Assembly (NCBI RefSeq): GCF_029227915.1
Contig: NC_079877.1
Location: 13,207,351 to 13,271,350, forward strand
Source: Hydractinia symbiolongicarpus
Taxonomy: Eukaryota; Cnidaria; Hydrozoa; Anthoathecata; Hydractiniidae
Direction: 5' to 3'
DNA: 64,000 nucleotides
The notes below the pieces were generated by a model that was not told the origin of the DNA, made no database searches, and saw only the letters and a program-made list of their open reading frames with translations. Position numbers and translations under genes: made by a program. Positions 35,491 through 47,530 of this stretch are shown here, one piece after another. How positions within the stretch are numbered: the first letter of the stretch is position 1; the number at the start of each line of letters is the position of its first letter.

Positions 35491-35878
35491 ACCTCCATGG
35501 TTGAATTTACACAATTTCAAAGTATATCATTATGAGTTCCAAGACGATGCTTCGAAACACATTGTAAAGAGGGAACCGTAAGTATGTTGAAAAGTAAAAT
35601 TACCTAAATATATCTGCTAGTCAACCCGCTCAATAGAATACACACTACACGAAACCGAGAGAGATACTTTAAATGAACAACTAAAGTGAAAGAATACAAA
35701 ATGAATACATTTTATTTGCTGTATCGTTTTGTTTAAATTGTTTATAGAAGCTAGGAATATATAAAAGGGATATGTATCTTCTTTTGAAGCACTCGCGAAG
35801 ATGCCACACGACACGACTATATCAATTGTGTGTAAATCATGAACAACACAAAGTTAATAAACTAGTTGTACAAAACAT

Positions 35879-37174
35879 TCACACCTGAACAACAGGATGT
35901 ATTAAGTTATGTCTATAAAAGCAAAGAAGAAATAGTAAAATTACATTTACAAATAAAAATGCATATGTACTTGCACTTTTTAGGAGAACCAGAGATAACA
36001 ATGCACCTAAAATACTTCCGACTTGTTTAAGTATCCCTCGGCAGCTTTCCAAATAAATTTGATGTTGTGAAGATACTAATTTGGAAAACACCGTAACTAG
36101 AAACAACTGTTCACCCATTTCGAATAAACAAGCAGTAGCGAGGTAGAGTACAAGCATCGCTATCTTTATGTTGTAAGTGAGGTAAAAATGGACAAATATA
36201 TACTGGCAAATTAACATTGTTATAACAGAAGCCTGTCCTAAAATCCCAATGCAATAAACAGATGCATCTTCTATTTCGCTTTTGATACTCACAATGCATA
36301 GTATTATTACAACGATAGCTGATGCAGTAAAACCAACAGAAATAACTTTGTACGACATCTGTAAGACGTGCAAAACAAGAACTGGAAAATTCCTCCCATA
36401 TGAGACGCTGGTGATTGTACTGAAAAACGTCAGAGTGAACAAAATCAACATAATCTTAGAATTAAAGGCTCGTTTTAAGACATTTACGTCGCCATCATTT
36501 GATACGTCACATGAATGATTGATTGATTCAGCTTCCTTTAAGTCATACTCTCTTGATAGATCATGCACAAAAAATACAACGCATAACTGTATAACGATGG
36601 TGGTGCCAAGTAGAAAAATGGCTGATATATTTCCATATCCAATTTGTAACTTACCGAAACGAATATCGAGTTCAGCAAACGGAAGAACAACGCAAGGTCC
36701 AATCATAAAACCTATCGATGCTGAAAAAATTAGATATGCCATTTTACTTGGTACTTCTTTGGCTGGGTAAGACCTTGCTATTTCTCCAGCTACCAGTGGT
36801 CTTAGTATGATAACGCTTCCATTCAGAAATTTTCCAAGAAATGGAAAGAGTGGAGACCATGATATAGCATAGAATATACATCCAACCATGGCTACGAAAT
36901 TAGTTATAATAATAATCAGTTTAATCCGTCTCGTTTTGTCAGCTAATTTTGCAACCACTGAAGAAAATAAAGATGGCAAAATATAAACCGAAGCGCTTAT
37001 TAGTCCATAATATAAATCTGGTTTATTTGTTTTCATGTATTTCGTTAGATAAATCCACAACGTAGCTGTGTTGGCACTCTTTTCAAATTCTGTTAAAAAG
37101 CTAATTAACATATACACGAACAAAGTGGTACTTCGTTTACTCATCCAAGCTTTTATATCAACCACATCTTTCAT
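35879..37174 (-). CDS. Major facilitator superfamily transporter, MFSD8-like, intronless
   Basis: A single uninterrupted frame of 431 aa from ATG at 37,172-37,174 to TGA at 35,879-35,881. About twelve hydrophobic segments are visible, in two blocks of six separated by a hydrophilic central loop (near residues 215-235, HDLSREYDLKEAESINHS). After the second segment ASVYILPSLFSSVVAKLADK then TRRIK matches the loop 2-3 signature of the superfamily. GKFLNGSVIILRPLVAGEIA and IGFMIGP correspond to segments 4 and 5, an arrangement closest to MFSD8/SPX-MFS-type carriers. The substrate cannot be told. It would sit in the plasma membrane or lysosome (inference). The lack of introns beside a spliced neighbourhood may mean retroposition or ancient intron loss; no poly(A) or target duplication is visible. 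A TATA-like box lies about 60 bp upstream. Confidence 0.85.
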   Translation of the reverse strand: MKDVVDIKAWMSKRSTTLFVYMLISFLTEFEKSANTATLWIYLTKYMKTNKPDLYYGLISASVYILPSLFSSVVAKLADKTRRIKLIIIITNFVAMVGCIFYAISWSPLFPFLGKFLNGSVIILRPLVAGEIARSYPAKEVPSKMAYLIFSASIGFMIGPCVVLPFAELDIRFGKLQIGYGNISAIFLLGTTIVIQLCVVFFVHDLSREYDLKEAESINHSCDVSNDGDVNVLKRAFNSKIMLILFTLTFFSTITSVSYGRNFPVLVLHVLQMSYKVISVGFTASAIVVIILCIVSIKSEIEDASVYCIGILGQASVITMLICQYIFVHFYLTYNIKIAMLVLYLATACLFEMGEQLFLVTVFSKLVSSQHQIYLESCRGILKQVGSILGALLSLVLLKSASTYAFLFVNVILLFLLCFYRHNLIHPVVQV

Positions 37175-37230
37175 GGTACTTTCTATAGTACGGTACTGAT
37201 GTTACTGTTATTGCTTGCTATCTCTCTGCT

Positions 37231-37244
37231 TATATATTTATATT
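37231..37244 (-). promoter_or_regulatory. TATA-like box of the MFS transporter gene
   Basis: On the minus strand the sequence reads ATAAATATATAAGCAGAG, ending about 57 bp before the ATG, so transcription would start roughly 25-30 bp before the coding region. The assignment rests on sequence and spacing alone. Confidence 0.45.
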
Positions 37245-37564
37245 GTTCTAATAATGGGAGAAAAACTTTATGCGTGTTTTTCCGCTTGTGATAGGCATGG
37301 GCGATTGTGGTGTCTGATATTAACAAAATGTTCTCTAAAAACTGAATTAACTTTTGTTTATATTTTAATAATTAACATAATTAATTGTAAAACAGCCTCA
37401 TAATTACATTTGTATGAGGATTGGTGGTGATCAAAGCATGGAATTACAATCATTACACAACATTTGTGCCAGGATCTCTAAATATAATATTTATTAATGG
37501 AATTAGTTATAAAACTACCTAGTAATTACATTCCTATCATAAGCAGTGGTGACAGCGCGTGTTA

Positions 37565-38290
37565 TTTGGCTTAAAATAATAACAAATGGGCAATTTGGGG
37601 GAGGGTTCCTTTACAAAGCTAAGAGAATTGTAGATAAATAAACCGCACACGATTTGTTTCAAGTCACATGTTGTTTTAATGCATTAAAATATTTTGCAAG
37701 TTAAGCTGGGCAATACTCCTTAACATATGGTTAATACTTGATCGATTTACCACAATAAATTAACCTGCTGGCCTGGGAAAGTTAAGAAAGTTTTAAATAT
37801 GTATAGATGATCTTAGAACTGGTAAATGACTTCTTTTTTTAATCTAAAGATAACCTAGACAACATAACCTTAGAAGTTTACCACTGTCACTATCAAATAG
37901 TTGAAAGAGGCCTAATCTTGCTCTGTCAAATTTTTTTCAAAGAGAATAAAAACAACTTTAAGAACCTTGAATCTATTTCAACATAGAAGAGAGATACACT
38001 ACACCTACTAAATATATTTATTCATGTACATTGTTTGACCTGTGACCAATTTTTTTTGTAAGAACAGCAGGATGTTCAGTGGTAGCTTCACCTTCTGAAA
38101 TAATCTGATTTCTGCCAACACGGATAACAACAAACAATTTGAGGTTAGTATTGTAGGTTTATCATTTCTTGAACATGTTCAAGAAATGATAAATCTACAA
38201 TAATAATCTGAATATGAATAGACAAACCAAAACAATTTGTGATTACTGAGTACACCACAGATGTTTATTATAAATGTAATAGTCGATGAA
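37565..38290 (+). repeat. Repeat family R, copy 2, with 50-bp palindrome
   Basis: Same blocks and order as the other R copies, including GGGCAATTTGGGGGAGG, ATTTGTTTCAAGTCACATG, CTTGATCGATTTACCACAAT and AACATAACCTTAGAAGTTT. 38,151-38,200 is a palindrome with 25-base arms and one mismatch, centred on GAACATGTTC. Copies 1 and 3 have the same palindrome more degraded, so it belongs to the family. The right end present in copies 1 and 3 (AATAACGATACAT block) is missing here. Confidence 0.65.
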
Positions 38291-38479
38291 GCCCGTGAAA
38301 TAACCCCATTAGGCAGAGGAAAAATGACAAAGAGCCGTCATTTGAATTTGGATGACGTCGGTACTGTCAAATTAATATAATTAAATGTTTATAGACTTTT
38401 GTTAATCTGTGAACATCTATTTTGAAGAACTTGAAACTCGCATCAAAATAATATATTTCAACATGTGCATTTTAAGAAA

Positions 38480-39490
38480 AGTTAATACCTTACAAGACTT
38501 TGCTGACGTCGGCAAAGGCCCGGCAATACACAAAAATTCTTTTTCGAAAATTTGTTTACACATTGCCTCTATTGTGTAGAGCTCCAAAAGATTGATAAAC
38601 ATATTGTATAGGATCATGCACTTTTAACGAACAGTTAAAGAAGGTTTAAAATTTTGCTCACGGAAATAACTTTCAAATGTAAACAAATGTGAAATCATGT
38701 ACTTTTGACAAACGGTTGTAGAGATAATGGGGTTTATAAGTTTTTTTGATGTTGTCATCAGCCCATCTATTCCGAAACGGATTTGGGGACTGACGTTTTG
38801 GAAACTTGCCAAAATTGGTCCCAAGTGGTCCCTAGTTATCCACGCAGCGAAAAATAACTGACGTCACCACGTCGTTTCCAGGTTACTTGGCCTCAAAATT
38901 ATAAGAGCAATGCAATGGCTTCACCATCTTATTAAACGCATTGACGTCAGTCTTAATCAATTGACGTGGAGCCGTAACGACAGAAAAATTATCAAATTAT
39001 ACATCGCTTTTTCGGCTACATCAAAGGAGAATGAAGACATCCGCTTTGACAAACGGACATACTTTCTGTATTCATCTAAGAGACTAGTCAATAAGGACCG
39101 TAGGAAAATCCACTCAGGCAGAAAATAGATTGTTTAAGGTGCTTGCTGACGCCACTACGTATACAAAAAAATTGGCGAAATTTAGTTTATCCGTTGCCTG
39201 TAATGTTTAGAAGTTGGAACGCAAAATGTACATGATTTTATTTTCCGTTCCAACGTTATTTGGTCTCAAAATTTTAGATGCCTTGTAATGGCTTCATTTA
39301 TTTGTTAAAGTAGTAATATTGATGTCGCGCTGTAACGTCAGAAAATTTACCATTTGTGACAAGTTTTTCGACGACATCAAAAGAAAATGAAGATATCCAC
39401 TTTGGCGGTCACAGACGGACACAACTACCTTATTAATATATGGGGTAGTCTATAAGGCCCTTGGGTAAATGCACTTAGGCAAAAAAGAAA
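38480..39490 (-). repeat. Inverted relative of the 1.1-2.8 kb composite repeat
   Basis: Read on the minus strand it gives, in order, two GACTAGTC/GTCTATAAGG-type borders, GTAGCCGAAAAAGCGATG, GAGGCCAAGTAACCTGGAAA, GGATAACTAGGGACCAC, CCGTTTCGGAATAGATGGG and GTTTGTCAAAAGTACATGAT. These are the blocks of 1080-2820 in the same sequence. Two units are present here too (border motifs near 39,080-39,120 and 39,445-39,490). It lacks the nested TIR element. Confidence 0.7.
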
Positions 39491-41319
39491 TAACGTGGAT
39501 CCGTTATTTGAATTTTAAGGACGTCAGCAATAAGAGTTTGATGCACAAAGATTTTTTATTACAATTTTTTTTAGCTGTCACCTGTTGTGTGGAGCATGAA
39601 ACGCTGATCAAATTTATGTGTAGGATCGCGCGGTTTTAGTCAGTGGTTAAAAAGATAAAGGAGTTTAAAAATTTTGCTGATTTTAACGTCAAAGTTATTG
39701 TTATTGGCGATGTTTTATAGACTTTGTTAAAGAAAATTGTAAAAAAAATATTTGCCTTTGTAAACAAGACCGTGGTACATGCTGCTTTTCATAACCAGTA
39801 TATTGGTTACTACTAAAAATTATTGAGTTTGTCTTGCTGTTATGGCTTCTGCGGCTAGTAAAAGAAACTTGATCGAGTCTTCACACATTGTTGGGTGTCT
39901 TTTGGTTTTTCAACGCTTGACTTTAGAAATTTTATTTTAATTTAAGTTATTATTTGTTCACCCTGAAACTATATTTTACAGGCATACTTTAATGTGGTAA
40001 CGTGTGATTAGATAAAGCTGATTTTGTTTTGATATACTGATACAAGACAACCTAGCTCAGTCTAGCAGGCTAGCTAGCTTTTAAACTTAGATTGTGGAAT
40101 CTAGCTAGTTATGTGTTTAATAAGCTGTTTTATGTTTGGCTGAATAATTTATTTTTAAGCAACCCAAGTTGATAATATTAGGCTTGAAAATTGTTTCAAA
40201 ATTAGCATATTGCTTAGCAACCTTCAGTCCTTATATCTGCACAATTATACACCACGATCCCTTCGCTTCCCTCAGCTAGTAACTTTCCCAGTTGAACATT
40301 GTTGAAAGTTTTCCTAAAAAGCAATATAATGTCCTGTAGCATGATAAATCCACTGCTGATGAACCTGATGCTAAGGTTCACGTTTTCCGAGCTGTATTTG
40401 TAGAATAAAGAGGGTAGTTGCAAAAAACTACCAGCTAAAGAAAATTGTGATCAAGAATAGCCTTAGTAATTTAAGACTTGGAACTTGCTGTTAAGTAGTC
40501 ACATCAGTTGTTTAAAATTAGAAGATATATTTAGCTGGTCTGACTAAAACCGCACTTTTAAAAGAGCACTTGTTGAGTGAAAAATTAGATTTACTTTTAT
40601 TTAGTCATTGCTTATTACGCCTGCCTATGTACATGTTAGCAAGATAGATAGCTAGCTAGCTACATATCTTTTCTTTTCTGTCATGTTTTTTTTTACAAAG
40701 CTTTAAAAAAAGAACCTTTATTTTCATTTAACATGACAACAATGGTAATCTGCCAAAATAACATCTTTCATCAAAATATTTGCTGTTTGGCTCACCGTTT
40801 TTTTAGTCAATCGTTTTGAACAATGCTTATAGTCAAGAATAGTCTTATCTTTCAATGTTTTTGTAACAAAATCCGCCATCTTTATAGAAAAACGTTGCAT
40901 ATATTATTGTCTATGCTGGATGTGAGCCAATCGCAGTACAGAACCCACCAGCCTGTACCAGAGTTTTTTTGCCGCCGGCCTTGGTGTTAAAAAGCAAGAG
41001 CACCTGGGAAAGAAGTTGTGAAAGAGTGAGAAACAAAATATTTGTTGGCCATAGCCAGCTAGCTAGGCAACATTAAAATTGCCATAAATATACACTTGAT
41101 ATTGTAATTTTTGTCACACTGCCACTATAAATACCCTCTATTTACATTTATCCCATACGATTCTTCCAATGTGCCAGTTGAGAATTATATAACCCACACT
41201 TGTTGACAACTAGGGTCAAAACAGCAAGTAACGTCCTAACCTTTACTATAATAACCTCGTTTTCATGCATTTGTCAGATTTTTCGATACCACAGATGATA
41301 AAAAAGGGGATATTGAAAA
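39491..41319. other. Intergenic, nothing recognised
   Basis: AT-rich with TAGCTAGC microclusters near 40,070 and 40,650. The minus-strand open frame at 40,214-40,423 has no motif. Confidence 0.4.
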
Positions 41320-41960
41320 AGGCTTATTACCACAGAAAATTAAATGTAATTCTATGTCACCACCTTCTGATATGCTACAAAAACAAGTCGACTTTTTTTT
41401 TATCCAAAAAGATACTAACGTGCAGAGAACTATCTTTTTACCTATGTAAACGCAAACAAAGGTTGCTGCGCAATAGCTTGGTCACGGACCTCTCTCTATA
41501 TATACAACATACATATATATATACGTATAATTAGCTAGCTTTGTTTACTATCTTCGTTAATTAAAACTTCTAAAATATTGTATTAGAAATAGCAATTTTT
41601 AGTCAAATTTGTTGCTAATTTTGCTATATGCGGTTTCAGGCTGCTACATTTCTTATTTAGCTTATTTCTTGCGTTTATCTTATAACTACTCTCCACAAAA
41701 TTAATTACATTTTGTTAGCAAAAAGTTTTAAAATGTTAACATTTTAAATAAGCATCAAGCTATAAATTTTCGTGAGTTTTTTAAGTCTTCCATACTAAAC
41801 AACTTAAATGAATCATTTGTTATGGTTAACTTTATATGTTTTTAGTGATTATAATTTTTCAAACAAAATTTACTTCTTGTGTACGCAATAAATTATGGCA
41901 GTAATACCTCCATATGTACGAAGCGTATCTCAAAGAAAACCGCTACAATATTCGTTACCC
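41320..41960. repeat. Repeat family S, copy 3
   Basis: Blocks at 41,340-41,425 match 34,830-34,920. Those at 41,590-41,640 match 35,240-35,310, and those at 41,865-41,925 match 31,990-32,058. An AT microsatellite (ACATATATATATACG) near 41,512-41,526 interrupts it. Confidence 0.5.
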
Positions 41961-42639
41961 TTCTTGGATTTATTTCGCACTATTATAATTGTTTCTTGGT
42001 ATCTCAGAAAACAATTCAATTTTTTGCGCATTTTAAGTCTTTACTTTGATTAATGCGTGAAAAGATTGACTCGTGTCCCTGTGGCATTCAAAAAGCATTT
42101 AAATATCCCAAGTCAATTCTTCCAACTGCCCCATTGAGAATACAATTTATATTTTTTTAAAACTTCATATTATTTATCACACAAATCCAACAACGTTTCC
42201 TAAACCATCAGAATTATTCTCAATTTCAAACACTTTTCTCCGGTAAACTCCAGCGTTGCAAGGAGTACTTGTTAAAATGTTATAGGGATAATATAACTTG
42301 ACAAAATATTACCTCAAGTGCATTTCTTTAATTAGTGAGCAATTTAAAGGATGGAAAGAAAGCGAGATTTGTGATGGGAGGGAAACATATGACATTACCG
42401 ATTATAATATCTTTTTTCTTTTGTTTAAAATAGCTTGTATGATACATCAAAGAATATAATTAAATAAAATAACAGAGGAAGTAGCTGGAAAATTCATTTA
42501 ACACTTAGTATAAAATGTCATGAGTCACATGCAGTCCCTTGAGATCCTATTATCAAAATAATGTTTATGTCTTAGTATCAAAATGTCATATGAAAAATCA
42601 GCGCACTTGTGCTATGACATAAAATAAAGTTGGAATAAA
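41961..42639. other. Intergenic, nothing recognised
   Basis: AT-rich filler without repeat partner noticed or coding signal. Confidence 0.4.
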
Positions 42640-42785
42640 CTGCAATGAAATAATCCCTTCATCAAATAAACGCTCTATGAAATAAACGCCCCATGAAAAA
42701 AAAAACGTCCCATCAAATAAACGCCCTATCACATGAACGCTTTATAAAATGAACACAGTATAAAATATAGATCTAGTTAAATAAA
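42640..42785. repeat. Tandem-like ATAAACGCCC array of transposon-end type
   Basis: A row of near-copies of CATCAAATAAACGCCCTATG spaced about 20 bp, becoming degenerate at the right. Such rows are typical of the ends of Tigger-like elements in invertebrates. No transposase nearby. Confidence 0.45.
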
Positions 42786-44889
42786 TATGCCAAAACCTTA
42801 AAATTGCTACAAAACGGTTTAAGTATGATTGCCAAGAAGGAAGTTGCCCTCACTGTTCGTACATTCTGAATGAAGTTGTGTAAAAACTGCTTAAAAAAGC
42901 AACAAGAGGAGCTGTATCTGTTAAAGATTGCTATTTTATTAGCTTAAAGAAGGTAATTTATAGCTCTAAAAAGATTCTAAAGTCATTAATGTTGCTTAGG
43001 CTGGCTTTATGTGTAATAATCTTGTGTGTTTTGATGCAAAAATTAGAAGATAGTCAGCTAGCTAGTTAAAAAAAGTTTGAAGTTTTTTTTTTAAAAAAAA
43101 ACAACAACATAAATATATGCTGCACGATTGATTTTGGTTTATCAAGGAAAAAGTAGGTTGTACACTGTGTGTTTTGTTTTTATCAATTTTTCAAAAACTT
43201 TTCTACAAAGTTAAATTGCTAAGTGATTGTTGTAGCTGCACACTGTGTTTCTATTTAAACTGAAGTTAAGACACATTCTTGTATCCAGTACTTTTTTAGA
43301 TTAAAACCTCAAAAGTAGCTCTGGACCCGTCTGGTCACCTGATTAGATAATGTTGTGCTTGTAGGCTTCTTGCTTTAGATTTGATCGTTTGTGGAGATCT
43401 AATTGGACTCGTGCTTTAGCATATCTTGATAAAGCGGATCTAACAATACAGTGGAAGATCTTGATAAGAAATTTAATTTGATTATGACTTTAAATCACTT
43501 ATTCAAGTTATTAAAACAATTTAATGTTTAGGCTGCATGTAATTTAAAACTTACTTACGCAGTCAGTCTCTGTTGTGTATCTTGCTTAGGTGCTAGTTTT
43601 AGCTATAGCTAGCTAGCTAAATAAAAGTCTCATTATACATACATATTTAGCACACGAGCTAGTCAACTATCATTATATTTCCATTTTGTGCTTTCAATCA
43701 CGAGCTTATAATTTTATTTATGACCTGAAAAACGGCTGTTACTACTGCAAATATATATATCTGAAAAAATGCCATCTAGCTATCTATGTCTAGCTATAGA
43801 CAAAGCTAGATATTTCTGAGAGAACTGTTGAACCAGCCTAGAGCCTGATTATAAAGTTTGATTGACCCATTTGTGGCCTGCAAACTGTTTAGCATGATTA
43901 ATCTAAATAGCTTGGAATAACGGTAAACCACTATTAAAAATCTCTTTGACATCATATGAAGCGAATCAACTCTTCGTTTTCCAACTCTGGATGAGTTGAC
44001 TTGGTGGGTTGACTCGATTCATATAATATCACTTTGGCAAGCCAGTGCTAGGTTGAAAGGCATGTGCTCTGCTTGTTAAATGTGGCTACAATCATGTTGA
44101 ATGTGGTCACCTTAACAATTTTTGTTTGTGATACACAATAAGCAGAATTGATATCCTGTATTTGACATTTCACAAAAACTGTTTATGTTGAAAGTTAGAT
44201 CAAATATCTCAAGTGAGAAATTTTTGCAAATCTTATTTAAGAGGTAGCTAGGTACAAAACGTGTGTTTGGTATGCAAGAAAAAAAATTAATGTTTGCGAT
44301 CAAAAAGCATTTTCATAAGAAATTATCATTATCATTACTTCTCTTTACGTTAATATAAAGCTTTTGTAAAACTAAAGTGTCATATGGAAAAACATACATT
44401 ATCGTCTTTTCTTGTTGTATTAATTTTGATCAATTTGGTGAAGCATCACATTATGTATAAATGGGGCAATTTTTTGTAAACATGTCTACTTTTGCGGATG
44501 TTCAAAAAAAAAAACGCAATATGTAATGAACACTTTTGCAAAAAAAGAATATATATAGAGAAAGAATACCAGACATAAACTCTCATAATTTCTACCAAAG
44601 GTATCAACAAAATCCTTAAATCAGACCCAAACTAGGAAAAACCTATGGGAAAGCATTGCGCTAAAGTCATAAGCTAAAGATATTAGCGGTCTTGCCACAA
44701 TTTAACCGTTTGCTGAGATTTTCTGATTTCATTTTTTTAACTTATGTAAAAATATTTTTTTACAGGCTCTTCTCAGCCAATCTGATGGAATTAACATACT
44801 TTTTTTTATTATATGCTTCTTCTTTTTCCGAATTTAAGCATTCTACTGCAGAGCGATAGATTTTTTATAAAGAGAACTATGTATTCTAA
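42786..44889. other. Intergenic, nothing recognised
   Basis: AT-rich with GCTAGCTAGCTA clusters. The minus-strand frame at 44,112-44,303 has no motif. Confidence 0.4.
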
Positions 44890-45760
44890 TCAAATAATAA
44901 TAAATAGCCATTTTGGGGGAAGGGGGAAACTGTCCTTTAAAAGCTAAGAGAACTGTACATACCAATCATGATTTGTTTCAAGACACATGTTGTTTAAATG
45001 CAATAACATATTTGGCTAGTTAAGCTGGTAGCTCTCCCTAACATATATTTAGTACTTGATCGATTTACCACAATAACTTAACCTGATGGTCAAAGAAAGT
45101 TAAGAAATATTTAAGTATATATATGGATGGTCTTACAGCTAGTAAATTATTTTTTTTTATTTTTCAACTTAGCCTTAGAAGTTTACCACTGTTATTATCA
45201 AAATAGTTAAAAAAGGCCTAATCTTGACCTTTAAGTTGATATCAAAAGAGATTAAGAACAATTTTAAGAACCTTGAACCTATATTCCTAAAGAAGAGAGC
45301 AACACTACACCTACTAAATATATATTTATTCATGTAAATGTGTAACCTGCGACAAAAGCATTTTCCTAAGAAGAGCAATGTGTTTAGTGGTGTCTTCACC
45401 TTCTGCAATATTTGATTTATGCCAGAACCGATACCAACATTTGTGGTTAGTATTGTATGTTTATTATTTTTTCAACATGTTCAAGAAATGATAAAAATAC
45501 AATACTAATATGAATCTGAACAGACAAATCGAAACAATTCGTGATTACTGAAAACACTGGGTTGAGCCAGAAAAATCTTTATTATAAAAATATACAAAAT
45601 GGAAAGATAAAAGCATTTTAGCAGGGATGTGTGACAATATAATAACGATACATTACTGGGCAGCACATTCCTTTTTTTTCTTTTTTTTTAGGAGAATAAT
45701 TATATCCCAAGTTATATGAAGTTCCAGTAAACTAGGTAAACATATTAGATTTTACAATAT
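44890..45760 (+). repeat. Repeat family R, copy 3
   Basis: This is the longest copy of the family, starting AGCCATTTTGGGGGAAGG and running through GTTTCAAGACACATGTTG, TTGATCGATTTACCACAATA, the degraded palindrome around 45,450-45,510, and AATAACGATACATTACTGGG to AAACTAGGTAAACATATT. The minus-strand open frame 45,175-45,408 is inside it and is not a gene. Confidence 0.65.
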
Positions 45761-46959
45761 GGTGTTGATTTCTCTGCTGTATTTCCAGATATCGTAACAC
45801 TTTACCACATTCGTTTCTTAAATTTTCGTTCATTACGACGGGAATGTTAAAAGCGAAAGAATGAAGAATTGAATTAGACATGTTTCTAAAAACATTAAAC
45901 TCGGCGTTCAACGTGAACTCACTCGCTGTGTTGAACTTTTGCTGGATTTAATTTAATTAACATGGACGGGGCAGAAAACAGGCGTAGAAAGTTACACCTA
46001 GTCTCCTGCGGTATAATAATGTGTCCGGATTGGAATATTCCACACCTGGATCTCAATATGCATTTGAAAAGTTTAAAGTAGGCTCAAGGTGTAGAAAAAA
46101 CAGTAGGCTAAAATTATCATCACCTGTCATCAATTGAAGCTTTTTCATGCCTTTTAGTAATAATTTTATTATTTGTTCAGAACAATACACCTCAATTTTG
46201 TCATAACTAAGCTACATCACTAGCCAGCTATAACTAAAGAGTGTAGTGATAAGTAGCTAGCTATGAACATTTATCTTTAAATCAATCAGTATTTCTAGAA
46301 TGCATAATACTGATATGATTTCTCTGTTTTCCTAGCTAGGGAAGGTTTTAGCTACATACTTGTTGTCCATAGCAGTTGCAGTGGAAAGTAGTGGCAGTAA
46401 TTCTTTTAGCTTCAACGATAGGCGGACATTGCAAATTTTTCCTGCTCAGTTTCCGGTGACCAACACTGTGTCAACAAATTTGAATAATCTAATATGACAG
46501 GTTGGTAAACTTTTTGGGTTGCTCTGTGTTAGGAGTGACGAAAACCAATCGTGGTGTTCTTTCAGGCGTACGTCACAAATATTTGGTTTTGAAGCACAAC
46601 TTAACTGACCTTATTTTGTGATTACCAACTGGTGGAGGAACTAGAATGAAATAATACTTTGTCTTCCCACATTCATTACCCTTCAACTAAGTTAGATAAA
46701 TAACGTAAATTAAATGAAATGGAATAAGTGAAAAACAAATAACTAATTTCTACGCACTCAAAATGTTTAGGCAAACTTCGTTATAATTTATGCACCACGT
46801 CATAGGAAAAATAAATTACTGTTCTCGGATTTTTAGCCGTTGTACAATTCTAGTACCTGTTGCTAGTTGGTGTTTATTGCACCTGTTTGTTTTGTTGTTT
46901 AGCAAAAAGGCACCAAATTCCAATGTTGTGCCGATCAACTGACCAAGCAACTGACTCAG
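45761..46959. other. Intergenic, nothing firm
   Basis: A plus-strand stretch at about 46,389-46,497 is open and reads SSGSNSFSFNDRRTLQIFPA, preceded by TTGCAG, but no matching donor or domain makes it an exon. Otherwise AT-rich. Confidence 0.3.
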
Positions 46960-46964
46960 ATTTT

Positions 46965-47530
46965 GGGTTACTTAAGACCCGAACAGAGAGTATATGCAAC
47001 ATACATAGAGCTACCTAGAAAGAAGGCTATCATCACCACCAAGAACGAAGGTGAAGAGTGCTTTAGGTGAAGCATTATTGCGTCATTACACCGTAAAGAA
47101 ATTGACGTACACCCGCAGGATATCCAAACTACGGGAGTTCGACCGGTACAACTGGCAAGAACCGTGCACAAGATCTCCAAGTTTGAGAAAAACAACCCAG
47201 ACATAGCGGGGAACGTACTGTATGCCACGAAAAGGAACATTGACACCCTGCAACGGTCTGACCATAATATAACACGCACAGGTGAACGTACTTCTCATCA
47301 AGACGCACTACACCACCATGAAAAATTTCTCATGGTTACCAGGAAGCGAAGTATCTAAGAACCACAAGGCGATTCATTTCTGTATGAACTGCTTGTACAC
47401 CTTCAACACAGTCGAATCAGAAAGAAGCACTATAAATATTCAAAGCGCATTTAATATATATTTCAATATTACAGATATGCTGTACATCATTATCAAGTGG
47501 TTTACAAAGCACAATGCAACATAATAGTAA
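46965..47530 (+). pseudogene. Decayed Polinton/Maverick-type polymerase-region fragment
   Basis: In one frame the sequence reads KNEGEECFR, a TGA, then IIASLHRKEI, and later ISKFEKNNPDIAGNVLYATK. After a frame change near 47,280 it continues NVLLIKTHYTTMKNFSWLPG, HKAIHFCMNCLYTFNTVES and stops. The order of a Cys-Phe/Leu-His block, an FEKNNP-x-I-x-VNVL block and an HFCxNC block is what I know from the N-terminal part of protein-primed DNA polymerases of Polinton/Maverick elements in cnidarians and other invertebrates. At least one in-frame stop and one frameshift make it dead. No polymerase catalytic motif, integrase or capsid gene of the element is seen nearby, so it is an isolated fragment. 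Confidence 0.55.

Noticed and set aside
36282-36770. Plus-strand open frames of about 80 codons
   Set aside because: They are antisense shadows of the MFS transporter coding sequence.
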